NCBI GenBank assembly: GCA_014360005.1
Contig: JACIYI010000007.1
Span: forward strand, 98,204 to 162,203
Reading direction: 5' to 3'
DNA from: Candidatus Aminicenantota bacterium
GTDB lineage: Bacteria; Acidobacteriota; Aminicenantia; Aminicenantales; Saccharicenantaceae
Length of the DNA: 64,000 bases
Below the pieces are notes generated by a model. The model saw only the letters and a list, made by a program, of their open reading frames with translations, ran no database searches and was not told the DNA's origin. The translations under genes were made by a program, and so were the position numbers. Shown here one piece after another: positions 1 through 8,145 of this stretch. The first letter of the stretch is position 1. Each line of letters starts with the position of its first letter.

Positions 1-2706
1 CAGGAAACTGTTGTAATCATAACCCCGGACCAGGGTTTCATAACCAAGAAATAATGGCCACAGGCGCGGGTCTTCTGAGCCCCCACCGTAACGTCCGTAG
101 TGCAGCAGCCGGAAAGCCAGGGTAAATGGTCTCTTGGGAATGAAATATCGCCTGTAATCAGCCATCACGCTGATGAAATTCAGGTTACCGAAATTGGGCT
201 GGACTTCCAGCAGGTAGGCCTGACCAAGGATGGGACTGCAGGCACCGAAAATGGAACTGTCATAAACCAGGGCGGCCGAAGCATAGCCATATTTTATGGA
301 GGGCGGAGCAGGCAGGTCCAGCTGGTAATAGTCTATGAGCTGAAAATAAGCCGCATCATAGACGTAACGGTACATCTTGCTGTTAAAGTCGATCAGGTTG
401 AAACCGACCGAAAATTCAATCCTTCTAAAAGTATTCAGCGGATAGTAGGCAAACCCGCCCAGCTGGTAAGCAATCTGTCTGTTCAGATATTCTTCCTGGA
501 TGTAAACCGGGAGGCCACCCATGTTATCGAAATAAGCATCGTAAGATCCATAAATATAAGGCACTCGCTGGACGACGGCTCCCCAGTTAATCCGGTTCCT
601 GGAATTCATGTAACCCACCAGGAGGTAGCTGTCTATTAATTCATAGTTGGTCTGGGCCATGGTTACCAAGTTGTGGTAACCCAGCATGTCGCTCCAGAAA
701 GCAGCTATCCCGCCGCCGGCATAAGTGCCGTACCTGTCTACTCCAATGGCCACCGTAGGCTGAGTGACAAAATCCAGCGACAATTTCGGACGGTAACTGG
801 TGATGGGAAAATCTGTTTCTTTGGGCAGGCCATAAAGGGGGTTGCGCAGCAATCCCAGCAGGGCTCCTTCAGGCTGGGTTCGGGGAGGCAACAAGGCCAG
901 GGGTCTTTCGCCCAGCTGGGCCAGGGTGGCCTGGCCGCTCAGCTTGTCAGCCGCATCAATCATATAAATCGAATAATTCCCGCTCTCATAAACCGACAGG
1001 GCCAGCTTACGGCTTCCGGCTGAGTAGGACATAGCCGGGCTGAGATGGGTTATGCCGCTGATTCCGGTGAATATATTGGTAATCTGGTAAATCTGGCCAT
1101 CCTTCAGGTCGAGACGATACAGGTCTGGTTTTCCGGTGTAATCCGACAGGAAGAAGATACTCTGACCGTCTTCAGACCACTGGGGATTGATATTCTTGCC
1201 TGAAGGAAATCCCAGGAGCCGGCTGATTTCACCGCTGGCCACATCCAGCAGGGCCAGCTCATAATTTCCTGAATCCAGCCATTGAAGGTTGGCGCTAAAT
1301 CTTTCAGTGACAAAGGCAATCCGCTTGCCGTCTGGAGCCCAGACCGGGTGCAGGTCACCAAAGCTATCCCTGGTCATCTGCTTCAGGGTGTTATCTTCGA
1401 GATTGTAGATAAAAATATCGGTCACCCCGCCGACCAGAGCGGCAAAGGCAATCTCCTTCCCGTTGGGCGACCAGCTGGGGTTGAGTATTTCGCCCAGTTC
1501 AGGAAAGGGGATTTCTTGTTCTATCCGGCCGTTCAGGGCATTCATGATGGTCAGCTGGGGCCGACCCTTGCTGACCGTACCCAGGACTATCCGCTGGCTG
1601 TCAGGAGCCCAGGCTCCGGCCGACCTGATGAACTGGATACTTTCGAAATGGGGGTCGATGGAGGTTGAGGTTAATTTCTTCTTGATTTTTCCCGTGGCCG
1701 GGTCAGCCAGATAAAGGTCAATTGAAAACAGAGCCCGGGAAGAGAAGAAAATCATGCTCTGGCCGTCGGGACTGAGCACCGGTGAGACGTTGTAAGGATT
1801 GTCTTCTGTCCCTTTAAGCAAGATGCGGCCGTACTTATCAGGCGTTTCGGTCAGCGGGACCAGGGATTTATAAGCTTCTTCCATGGACTTGTGCCAGTCT
1901 TCGGACAGCTTCTTCAGAGGAACCCCCAGCACACCCTGCAGGACCGCCTCATAATCGCCGCTTCTGGCCAGCATCTTGAATATCTTGCCGATCATTTCAT
2001 CGCCCCAGCGGCCACCGATGTAGGCCCAGACGGCGTGGCCATAGCGGTAGGGAAAATACTTGTAATAATTTTCCAGCTTCTTAATCTGAGGCAGGTCTTT
2101 ACGTTTCCAGGTATCTCTCATCCACATGGAAGTTTCCGGGTCCACCGGCCCGATGGACAGGTACTCGGCCAGGCCTTCAATCAGGAACAGAGGCACTCTC
2201 AGCTCAGCTCCGGTATATCTGGCCTGGTCGGAATGACCCTGCCCGGCAATGTCATACTGAAAAGCGTGAACCAGCTCGTGCCCGATTACGTGGTCGGTTT
2301 CGGCCAGGGACACTCCATAGGGCAGAACAATTCTCCGCTTGAAGGATTCGGTCACGCCGCCCGTTCCCTCGCCCATGGCCTCGGGAATGACAGTGGTCTG
2401 CTTGAATTCGGGGCTGCTGGAGTAGATGATAAGAGGTTGCCGGCCTTTAAGTTCGTGATTGAAAATCCGGCTAAAGCGGGAATACCAGCGTTCGGCCATC
2501 ATAGCCGCCTGTTTTACTACCTCTTCATCTTCCTGATAGTAATAAATATCAAAATGCTTGGTCTTAATTATTTTGAATTCAAACTTCTTGTACTGAACCT
2601 TGTTGCGGCCAAAATACTGGGCCTGCAGCGGCCCGGCCGTGGCCAGCATAAAAAGCCCAAGTAGCAAGGTAGCGGTTAAAGTAAGTTTATGCTTAAAACA
2701 GGACAT
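1..2706 (-). CDS. Exported HExxH peptidase / TolB-like propeller / outer-membrane barrel protein (partial)
   Basis: The reading frame is open for 902 codons and runs off the left edge, so the C-terminus is missing. ATG at 2706 follows GGAGGAGACG, and a TATAAT-like -10 lies at 2745-2750. Residues 1-30 form a signal peptide. Residues about 40-290 resemble a peptidase MA-like gluzincin domain with HELVH at 143-147 and EGLAEY around 177-182, giving the expected third ligand Glu181. Residues about 290-600 contain TolB/WD40-type blades with repeated PxWSPDGxxIAF-like motifs. From about 630 on, aromatic-rich alternating strands end in a VRGYDY motif typical of BamA/Omp85-like barrels. I infer a protease or binding module anchored in the outer membrane. 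The substrate is unknown, and catalytic activity is inferred only from the motif. Plus-strand open frames across the region are shadows. Confidence 0.8.
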   Translation of the reverse strand, partial: MSCFKHKLTLTATLLLGLFMLATAGPLQAQYFGRNKVQYKKFEFKIIKTKHFDIYYYQEDEEVVKQAAMMAERWYSRFSRIFNHELKGRQPLIIYSSSPEFKQTTVIPEAMGEGTGGVTESFKRRIVLPYGVSLAETDHVIGHELVHAFQYDIAGQGHSDQARYTGAELRVPLFLIEGLAEYLSIGPVDPETSMWMRDTWKRKDLPQIKKLENYYKYFPYRYGHAVWAYIGGRWGDEMIGKIFKMLARSGDYEAVLQGVLGVPLKKLSEDWHKSMEEAYKSLVPLTETPDKYGRILLKGTEDNPYNVSPVLSPDGQSMIFFSSRALFSIDLYLADPATGKIKKKLTSTSIDPHFESIQFIRSAGAWAPDSQRIVLGTVSKGRPQLTIMNALNGRIEQEIPFPELGEILNPSWSPNGKEIAFAALVGGVTDIFIYNLEDNTLKQMTRDSFGDLHPVWAPDGKRIAFVTERFSANLQWLDSGNYELALLDVASGEISRLLGFPSGKNINPQWSEDGQSIFFLSDYTGKPDLYRLDLKDGQIYQITNIFTGISGITHLSPAMSYSAGSRKLALSVYESGNYSIYMIDAADKLSGQATLAQLGERPLALLPPRTQPEGALLGLLRNPLYGLPKETDFPITSYRPKLSLDFVTQPTVAIGVDRYGTYAGGGIAAFWSDMLGYHNLVTMAQTNYELIDSYLLVGYMNSRNRINWGAVVQRVPYIYGSYDAYFDNMGGLPVYIQEEYLNRQIAYQLGGFAYYPLNTFRRIEFSVGFNLIDFNSKMYRYVYDAAYFQLIDYYQLDLPAPPSIKYGYASAALVYDSSIFGACSPILGQAYLLEVQPNFGNLNFISVMADYRRYFIPKRPFTLAFRLLHYGRYGGGSEDPRLWPLFLGYETLVRGYDYNSFL

Positions 2707-2835
2707 CGTCTCCTCCTTTATCTCAGACCATCTATCTCAATAATATTATAACCTAATTTTCGAAAAAATAGATTCATTTAATTAGCGGTGTCCAGAGGGC
2801 TGCCACCGGGTGAGAAAATATGGTAAAAATATCCT

Positions 2836-3591
2836 GTGCCCAAAATTACTGAGGTCCAGGTCCGGAGCATCCTCAATCGCTCCAAGGTTTTTGACTATTG
2901 CCTTAATCCTTATACCGGTTGCAGCCATGCCTGTCGTTACTGCTATGCCGGGCTATTCATGAGAAGATATTCGGGTCATTCTGAACCCTGGGGCCAGTTT
3001 GTCGATGTTAAACTCAATGCCCCTGAGCTCTTGCGCAAGCAACTTCCCCGGGCCAAGAAGGGAACGATCTGGATAGCCTCGGTTTGCGACCCCTACCAGC
3101 CGGTAGAAAAACAATACCAGCTAACCAGAAAATGCTTGCTGGAACTAAGACTCTATGATTTTCCCGTTTTCATACAGACTAAATCTGACCTGGTAGTCCG
3201 GGACCTTGACCTCCTTAAAGACCTGGCCAGCCTGGAGGTGGGCTTTTCCCTGGCTACAGATGATGATCGGACAGCAGCCCTTTTTGAACCGGGTGCCCCG
3301 CCCGTCAGCCGGAGATTACAGGCCCTGGAAACCATCAAAAAATATAGCCTGAGAACCTTTGCTTTTATCGGGCCGCTTCTGCCTCAAAACCCTGTCCGGC
3401 TGGTAAGCCGCCTCCGGGGTCTGGTAGATAAGGTTTTTATAGACAGGCTAAATTATTCCAGTCAGTTCCTCGATTTTTACCGAAAACACCGGCTGGAAGC
3501 ATATACCCGTGACGAATTCTTCCAGCAGGCCAGACAGGCCCTGGTGGCCGAACTGGAACGGTACGGGCTTCAGTATGAATTGATCTTTTGA
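2836..3591 (+). CDS. SPL-like radical SAM protein (COG1533 family)
   Basis: This 251-residue protein has the radical SAM cluster motif at Cys29, Cys33 and Cys36 in the context TGCSHACRYCY, which fits the spore-photoproduct-lyase-like family of small radical SAM proteins. Members bind a 4Fe-4S cluster and SAM and act in the cytoplasm. Most, including this one, have no assigned substrate. The start is GTG at 2836; an in-frame stop at 2824 rules out any earlier start. No good Shine-Dalgarno sequence is visible. It is divergent from the surface peptidase gene and 49 bases upstream of a permease. The family call is firm; true photoproduct repair activity is not implied. Confidence 0.85.
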   Translation: MPKITEVQVRSILNRSKVFDYCLNPYTGCSHACRYCYAGLFMRRYSGHSEPWGQFVDVKLNAPELLRKQLPRAKKGTIWIASVCDPYQPVEKQYQLTRKCLLELRLYDFPVFIQTKSDLVVRDLDLLKDLASLEVGFSLATDDDRTAALFEPGAPPVSRRLQALETIKKYSLRTFAFIGPLLPQNPVRLVSRLRGLVDKVFIDRLNYSSQFLDFYRKHRLEAYTRDEFFQQARQALVAELERYGLQYELIF

Positions 3592-3603
3592 GTGAAAAAT
3601 AGT

Positions 3604-3632
3604 TTGCTTTGTTCCCGGCGATTGAGTAAGAT
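3604..3632 (+). promoter_or_regulatory. Predicted sigma70-type promoter for the DctM-like permease
   Basis: TTGCTT at 3604-3609, a 17-base spacer and TAAGAT at 3627-3632. The start codon of the next gene begins only nine bases after the -10 box and no Shine-Dalgarno sequence is present, so transcription would begin at or next to the ATG. Confidence 0.45.
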
Positions 3633-3640
3633 TTTTTATC

Positions 3641-4945
3641 ATGTTGACCCAGACCTTGCTCATCTCGGGACTGATAATCGTTGCCTATAGCCTGGCCAAG
3701 TGGAGAAAACTTTCAGTTGAATTGAGCCTGCTCCTGGCCACCGTGGCCGGTGCTGTCGGCGGTTCTCTTTTTGCAACTCCACCCCTGGGAGAGGTTCCCA
3801 GACACCTGGTGGAAGGCTCTTTTACCTACCTGGATGTGATTCTGGTCTTCTTTACGGCCACTCTTTTTATCACCATCGTCCAGGAGTCGGGCGGGGTAAA
3901 TTTTGCTGTCCGCTCGGCAGTCACCCGTTTTTCCCGAACCCGGTTCCTGGCTCTATTCCTGCTGATGATTATCGTTCTGGTGCCGGGAGCTCTGACCGGA
4001 GCCGGAAGTGTTTCTTTGCTGGTAGTGGGGGCGCCGGTGGCCCTGGCCCTTAAGGGGCTCGGAGTTCAGGAAAATAGAATTCCGGCTATTCTCTTCATTC
4101 TGGCCGGGCTGGCAGCGGCCGCTCCCCCGGTTAATATCTGGGCCATGGTTCTATGCGCCGGGACGGCCATACCTTATGTCGGGTTTGAATTGCCCCTTGG
4201 TCTGCCGGTCATCATCCTGGGAACTCTGACTATTATTATCCTCGGTGGCCGCCAGGGAGCAGCAGGCAGCCTGGAGGCTTTCCTGGAAAAAATAGACTGC
4301 CACCCTAAAATGAACTGGTTCCGTCTGCTGACTCCTTTTGTGGTTTTCTTCGGACTGGTGTTGGCTTACCGCCTGCTGCCATTTTCCTTTCCCATTCTGG
4401 GCCTGCCCCTGGAATTCCTGCTGGCCTCTCTGGTAGCTCTGGCCCTGAGCCCCGTCCGGATTAATTTCATCCGGGTGGCCCAGACCACCGTGGCCAAGTT
4501 GCTGCCATTGCTGGCCATAATGGTTATAGTGGGCATGCTGCAGCAGGTTCTGGCCGCCAGCGGGGTCAAAGGACTCATTTCCTATTCGGTACTGATTATT
4601 CCGCTGGGCATATTATTCTGCCTGTTGCCCCTGATCATCCCGGTGTCCGAAGGTGTCCTGACCTATGGCGGAGCGGCCATTATTGGCATTCCACTGGTCT
4701 GGTACCTGAATTCCCTGGGCTACCATGCCACCATCGTCATTTCAGGGTTGAGCCTACTCTGGCCGCTGGGCGATGGCCTGCCACCCACGGCTCTTATTGG
4801 CCGCTTGAGCCTGATGGTCTCGGGTTATGAAGGCCGGTACTGGGATTTTTTGAAGCGAACCTGGATTCCCTGGCTGATTATTACCGCCACCGGCCTGCTG
4901 ATGATAATTTTCAGTTCCAAACTGAGATTTCTGGTGATCGGATGA
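3641..4945 (+). CDS. DctM-like / ion-transporter-superfamily membrane permease
   Basis: The 434-residue protein is almost wholly hydrophobic, with about ten to twelve predicted membrane segments, small-residue-rich re-entrant stretches (VPGALTGAGSVSLLVVG near 110-125, AGLAAAAPPVNIWAM near 155-170) and two similar halves. This is the layout of TRAP large permeases (DctM) and related ion-transporter proteins for organic acids. No DctP binding protein or DctQ small subunit is adjacent, so it may work alone as a secondary carrier. The substrate cannot be read from the sequence; the neighbouring deacylase and dipeptidases suggest an acyl-amino acid or carboxylate. ATG at 3641 has no Shine-Dalgarno sequence. 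Confidence 0.65.
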   Translation: MLTQTLLISGLIIVAYSLAKWRKLSVELSLLLATVAGAVGGSLFATPPLGEVPRHLVEGSFTYLDVILVFFTATLFITIVQESGGVNFAVRSAVTRFSRTRFLALFLLMIIVLVPGALTGAGSVSLLVVGAPVALALKGLGVQENRIPAILFILAGLAAAAPPVNIWAMVLCAGTAIPYVGFELPLGLPVIILGTLTIIILGGRQGAAGSLEAFLEKIDCHPKMNWFRLLTPFVVFFGLVLAYRLLPFSFPILGLPLEFLLASLVALALSPVRINFIRVAQTTVAKLLPLLAIMVIVGMLQQVLAASGVKGLISYSVLIIPLGILFCLLPLIIPVSEGVLTYGGAAIIGIPLVWYLNSLGYHATIVISGLSLLWPLGDGLPPTALIGRLSLMVSGYEGRYWDFLKRTWIPWLIITATGLLMIIFSSKLRFLVIG

Positions 4946-4986
4946 TAAGCAACTATTTTAATTATCAGCTTGAGGACGGAAAAAGA

Positions 4987-5147
4987 TGATAGCCAGGATA
5001 ATAATGGTCCTCTATTACCTCCTCAGTGCCTTTTTCGTTTTCCTAACCGTTAAGAACCTGCTTCAGGAAAAGGAAAGCCGGGACCGGGTTATCCTCTACC
5101 TGGTGACCCTGATTCCCTTCATCCTTCGTTTATTAAGAATTAAATAA
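4987..5147 (+). pseudogene. Possible small membrane protein broken by a one-base frameshift
   Basis: ATG 4987 follows GAGGACGGAAAAAG and encodes 19 hydrophobic residues before TAA at 5044-5046. The frame one base over is open from there to TAA at 5145-5147 and continues in the same style: a charged linker, then a second hydrophobic segment ending LRLLRIK. One extra T in the GTTT run at 5038-5041 would join both into a 53-residue protein with two membrane helices, ending 10 bases before the next gene. It could be a real pseudogene, an assembly or sequencing error, or chance. I do not recognise the product. Confidence 0.3.
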
Positions 5148-5157
5148 AGGTATAACC

Positions 5158-6324
5158 ATGAAACCACCAGGCACTGGCTTCAAACTCCTGGTCGCCCTGG
5201 TTTTTTTAAGCCTGCTGGCGGCCGGGGGCCTGCCCCTGCTAAAGCACCGCCATTTTCCGGTGGAAATCGTCTGCGGCCCGGGAGTAACGGACATAAAATT
5301 ACTGAGTGATTTTTTCCCGCCGCTCAAAGACACCGCGGCCGATACCCCGGTTTTTATCCTGGCCGGGTCCGAACCAGGTGGACAGGCCCTGGTCATGGGT
5401 AACACCCACGCTAACGAGCCAGAAGGTATGCTGGCTGTGGCCATCATGATTGAGAACGCGGTGGTGGAAAAAGGAACGCTTTACCTAATTCCTTTTTTCA
5501 ACCGCAGCGCCAGTCTTAATACCAGGCCGGGCGAAGGTTATCCTCTTTATTTTTCAGTGACCACGGCCTGGGGAAAGAAAAAATTCAGGCTGGGTAACCG
5601 AGATGCCTCTCCTCTGGACCAGTGGCCAGACCCCGATGTTTATATCCATTATCCGGAAAAACAAATGCTGTCCTACCTGGACATAAGGAACACCAACCGC
5701 ACCTGGCCCGGCCGTAAAAATGGTTTACCCATGGAACAGGTAACCTGGGCAGCCATGGAGCTGCTGCGTCACAATCGGGTGGACCTGGCTATCGACCTGC
5801 ATGGCGCTGAGACCATGTTTCCGGTTACCAATTGTATCGTGGCCCCGGAAAAGTCCATGAGAATTGCCACCCTAGCCTCCCTGACTGTCAAATCTATGGA
5901 AGGTTTTGAAAATCACCTGGAATCCTCCCCGGAGAAGTTCAGGGGACTTTCCCACCGGGAAATTGGGGACTATTCCGAAACCCTGCCTTTCCTGCTGGAA
6001 GCGCCTATCCCCTTTCTCGACCAGCCTACCGGGGCCAAGACCGAGCAACTATTCCTAACCGGACGCGACGAGTTCCTCCTCAGTCTCTCACGGAAGAAAA
6101 AACTGTTTGTACCTTACGACGAAACAGGCTGGCCTCTGGACAGGCGGGTCGGACAGCACCTGTCGGTGACCCTGGAAATCATCAGGCAATATTCCAGAAA
6201 GAATCCTGACCGGGCCATCAACCTCAAGCAGGTCCCGCGTTATTCAGACCTGGTTAAAAACGGAACCGGTGCTTATTTTCATAATCCAGCCGAAGCTACG
6301 AAAGATAGGGTGGTGAAACTTTGA
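5158..6324 (+). CDS. M14-family / succinylglutamate desuccinylase-aspartoacylase-like zinc hydrolase
   Basis: This 388-residue protein starts with a short positively charged end and one hydrophobic segment (residues 8-27), so it is exported or anchored outside the inner membrane. The zinc site is visible as GNTHANEPEG (His84, Glu87) and AIDLHGAE (His215). Between them, RNTNRTWPG near 177-185 matches the substrate-carboxylate-binding Asn/Arg region of M14 enzymes. The family cleaves acyl groups from amino acids or C-terminal residues from peptides. Lying between an organic-anion-type permease and two C69 dipeptidases, it probably takes part in extracytoplasmic peptide or acyl-amino acid breakdown. 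The exact substrate is unknown. Confidence 0.75.
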   Translation: MKPPGTGFKLLVALVFLSLLAAGGLPLLKHRHFPVEIVCGPGVTDIKLLSDFFPPLKDTAADTPVFILAGSEPGGQALVMGNTHANEPEGMLAVAIMIENAVVEKGTLYLIPFFNRSASLNTRPGEGYPLYFSVTTAWGKKKFRLGNRDASPLDQWPDPDVYIHYPEKQMLSYLDIRNTNRTWPGRKNGLPMEQVTWAAMELLRHNRVDLAIDLHGAETMFPVTNCIVAPEKSMRIATLASLTVKSMEGFENHLESSPEKFRGLSHREIGDYSETLPFLLEAPIPFLDQPTGAKTEQLFLTGRDEFLLSLSRKKKLFVPYDETGWPLDRRVGQHLSVTLEIIRQYSRKNPDRAINLKQVPRYSDLVKNGTGAYFHNPAEATKDRVVKL

Positions 6325-6410
6325 CTGGCTAACTAGCTCATTAATTTAAGGCCTCATCCAGGCCTCCGGGCTCAGATGAAAGCCGATTAAACCTGGTGGA
6401 GAAACGTTAA

Positions 6411-8111
6411 ATGAAAAAAACCTGGCTGTTCTTAGTTCTGGGACTGGCTCTGGTATGGTGCGGCCTGCTACTGCTCTCAAGCCAGGCGGCCGCTCCACTC
6501 CTGGAAGACCGGGTGCTCAGCGGGGAAAACTGCACGGTTATCATGGTCGGCAAGAAAGCCTCGGCTGACGGCTCGACCATGACCACCCATACTGCCGACT
6601 GCGGGATGTGTGACTGGACCTGGCGTTATGTCCCGCCGGCTGACCACCGGCCCGGCACCACCAGGAAGATTTATCGGATTTCCCAGATCCGGACCTGGCC
6701 GCCATCCGAAGGATTAAAGTGGGACCTGATCAAAAGGGACTTCACCGGGGTGGAAATTCCCGAAATACCTCATACGTATGGCTACCTGCATGGTGTTTTT
6801 GGTTACATGAACGACCAGCAGCTGGCCATCGGGGAATCCACCATAGGCAACCGTCCTAAAATGTCCAACCCCACCCAGACTCCGGTCTTCAACATCACCA
6901 TGCTGACCCTGCTGGCCATGGAACGGTGCCGGACCGCTAGGGAAGCCATAAAACTGATGGGCTCTCTGGCTGAAAAATACGGCTACGGGGGCGAGGATGG
7001 AGGAGAAATGCTGGCCGTGGCTGACCCGGAGGAAGTCTGGGTCTTTGAAATCATGCCGGTCGGGCCGCTCTGGACACCGGAAAGCGGAAAGCCAGGGGCT
7101 GTCTGGTGTGCTCAGAGAGTGCCTGATGACCAGGTCAGCGTTTGCCCCAACGAATCTCGCATCGGGCAAATCGACCTCAAGAATCCTGACTATTTTCTGG
7201 CTTCGGAAAATGTAATTTCTTATGCCGTAGAAAATGGCTACTGGGACCCGAAGAGCGGGCAGCCCTTCAGTTGGAAAAGAGCTTACAGCCCGGCTGAAGG
7301 CAGTGCTAAAGACAATCCCCGCAGAGCCAGGATGTGGCGGTTTTTTGACCTGGTGGCTCCTTCGGCCAAATTTTCCCCTGCCCTGCCTAACATGGATTTT
7401 CCCTTTTCAGTAAAACCGGACAAACCACTATCGGTCAAAGATGTTATGGAGCTAACCAGGGATAAGGGATACGGGACCTTCTTCGATCCCACCCGGGGAA
7501 TAAGAGGCGGTCCTTACAAGAATCCCAACTATGACAGCACGGCTCGTCTGATTAGTGTGCGCCAGGCTGAATATACCACAGTCACCCAGTGCCGGGGCTG
7601 GTTGCCGGCGCCCATCGGCGGAATCGTCTGGCTGGCCTGGGGTGCCCAGGACACTTCCTGCTACCTGCCCTTTTATGCCGGGGTCAAAGCCCTGCCGGCT
7701 TCCTTCAGCCTCGGCGATCACTGGGTATTCAATCGCCAGTCCGCTCGCTGGGCTTTCGATTATGTTGACTTCCACACTCAGGTGGCCTACTCGGTGGCCA
7801 TAGCCGAAGTCAAAAAAGCCAGAGAGAAATGGGAAGACGGAGCCCTGAATCAAATTAAGGAAATCGACCGCCAGGCCCTGGAGTTATACCGGAAGAACCC
7901 AGCTCGGGCTGCGGACTTCCTGACAGCCTTCTCGCTAAACAATGCCGAGAATGTAGTTAGAGCCTGGTGGCAACTGGGCGACGAACTTTTGGTGAAGTTA
8001 AACCATTTAAGTTATTATAACAGTGAGCGGCGCACCATCGAGCGGCGAAAAATGGATTTTCCCGAGACCTGGAAAAAGGCTGTTCGCCTGATAGATATCC
8101 TTTTCGAATGA
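6411..8111 (+). CDS. C69-family dipeptidase (exported), copy 1
   Basis: This 566-residue N-terminal nucleophile hydrolase of the PepD/C69 family has a signal segment (residues 1-27). The conserved start of the mature enzyme is ENCTVIMVGKKASADGS, where Cys41 is the expected nucleophile after removal of the preceding peptide. A cysteine-rich stretch HTADCGMCDWTW follows at about 59-70. C69 enzymes are cysteine Ntn peptidases that cut dipeptides and short peptides; this one would work in the periplasm. The next gene is a close paralogue sharing long identical blocks, so the pair arose by tandem duplication. The start is ATG 6411 after GGTGGAG. No clear promoter was seen in the 86-base gap upstream. 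Confidence 0.85.
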   Translation: MKKTWLFLVLGLALVWCGLLLLSSQAAAPLLEDRVLSGENCTVIMVGKKASADGSTMTTHTADCGMCDWTWRYVPPADHRPGTTRKIYRISQIRTWPPSEGLKWDLIKRDFTGVEIPEIPHTYGYLHGVFGYMNDQQLAIGESTIGNRPKMSNPTQTPVFNITMLTLLAMERCRTAREAIKLMGSLAEKYGYGGEDGGEMLAVADPEEVWVFEIMPVGPLWTPESGKPGAVWCAQRVPDDQVSVCPNESRIGQIDLKNPDYFLASENVISYAVENGYWDPKSGQPFSWKRAYSPAEGSAKDNPRRARMWRFFDLVAPSAKFSPALPNMDFPFSVKPDKPLSVKDVMELTRDKGYGTFFDPTRGIRGGPYKNPNYDSTARLISVRQAEYTTVTQCRGWLPAPIGGIVWLAWGAQDTSCYLPFYAGVKALPASFSLGDHWVFNRQSARWAFDYVDFHTQVAYSVAIAEVKKAREKWEDGALNQIKEIDRQALELYRKNPARAADFLTAFSLNNAENVVRAWWQLGDELLVKLNHLSYYNSERRTIERRKMDFPETWKKAVRLIDILFE

Positions 8112-8145
8112 CAAAATATAGAAAGCTAGTTGATTGGAGGTTAAC

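Noticed and set aside
100..2664. Several plus-strand open frames (for example 1891-2664, 257 codons)
   Set aside because: They are shadows of the long minus-strand gene 1-2706, which has clear domains, a signal peptide and a ribosome site.
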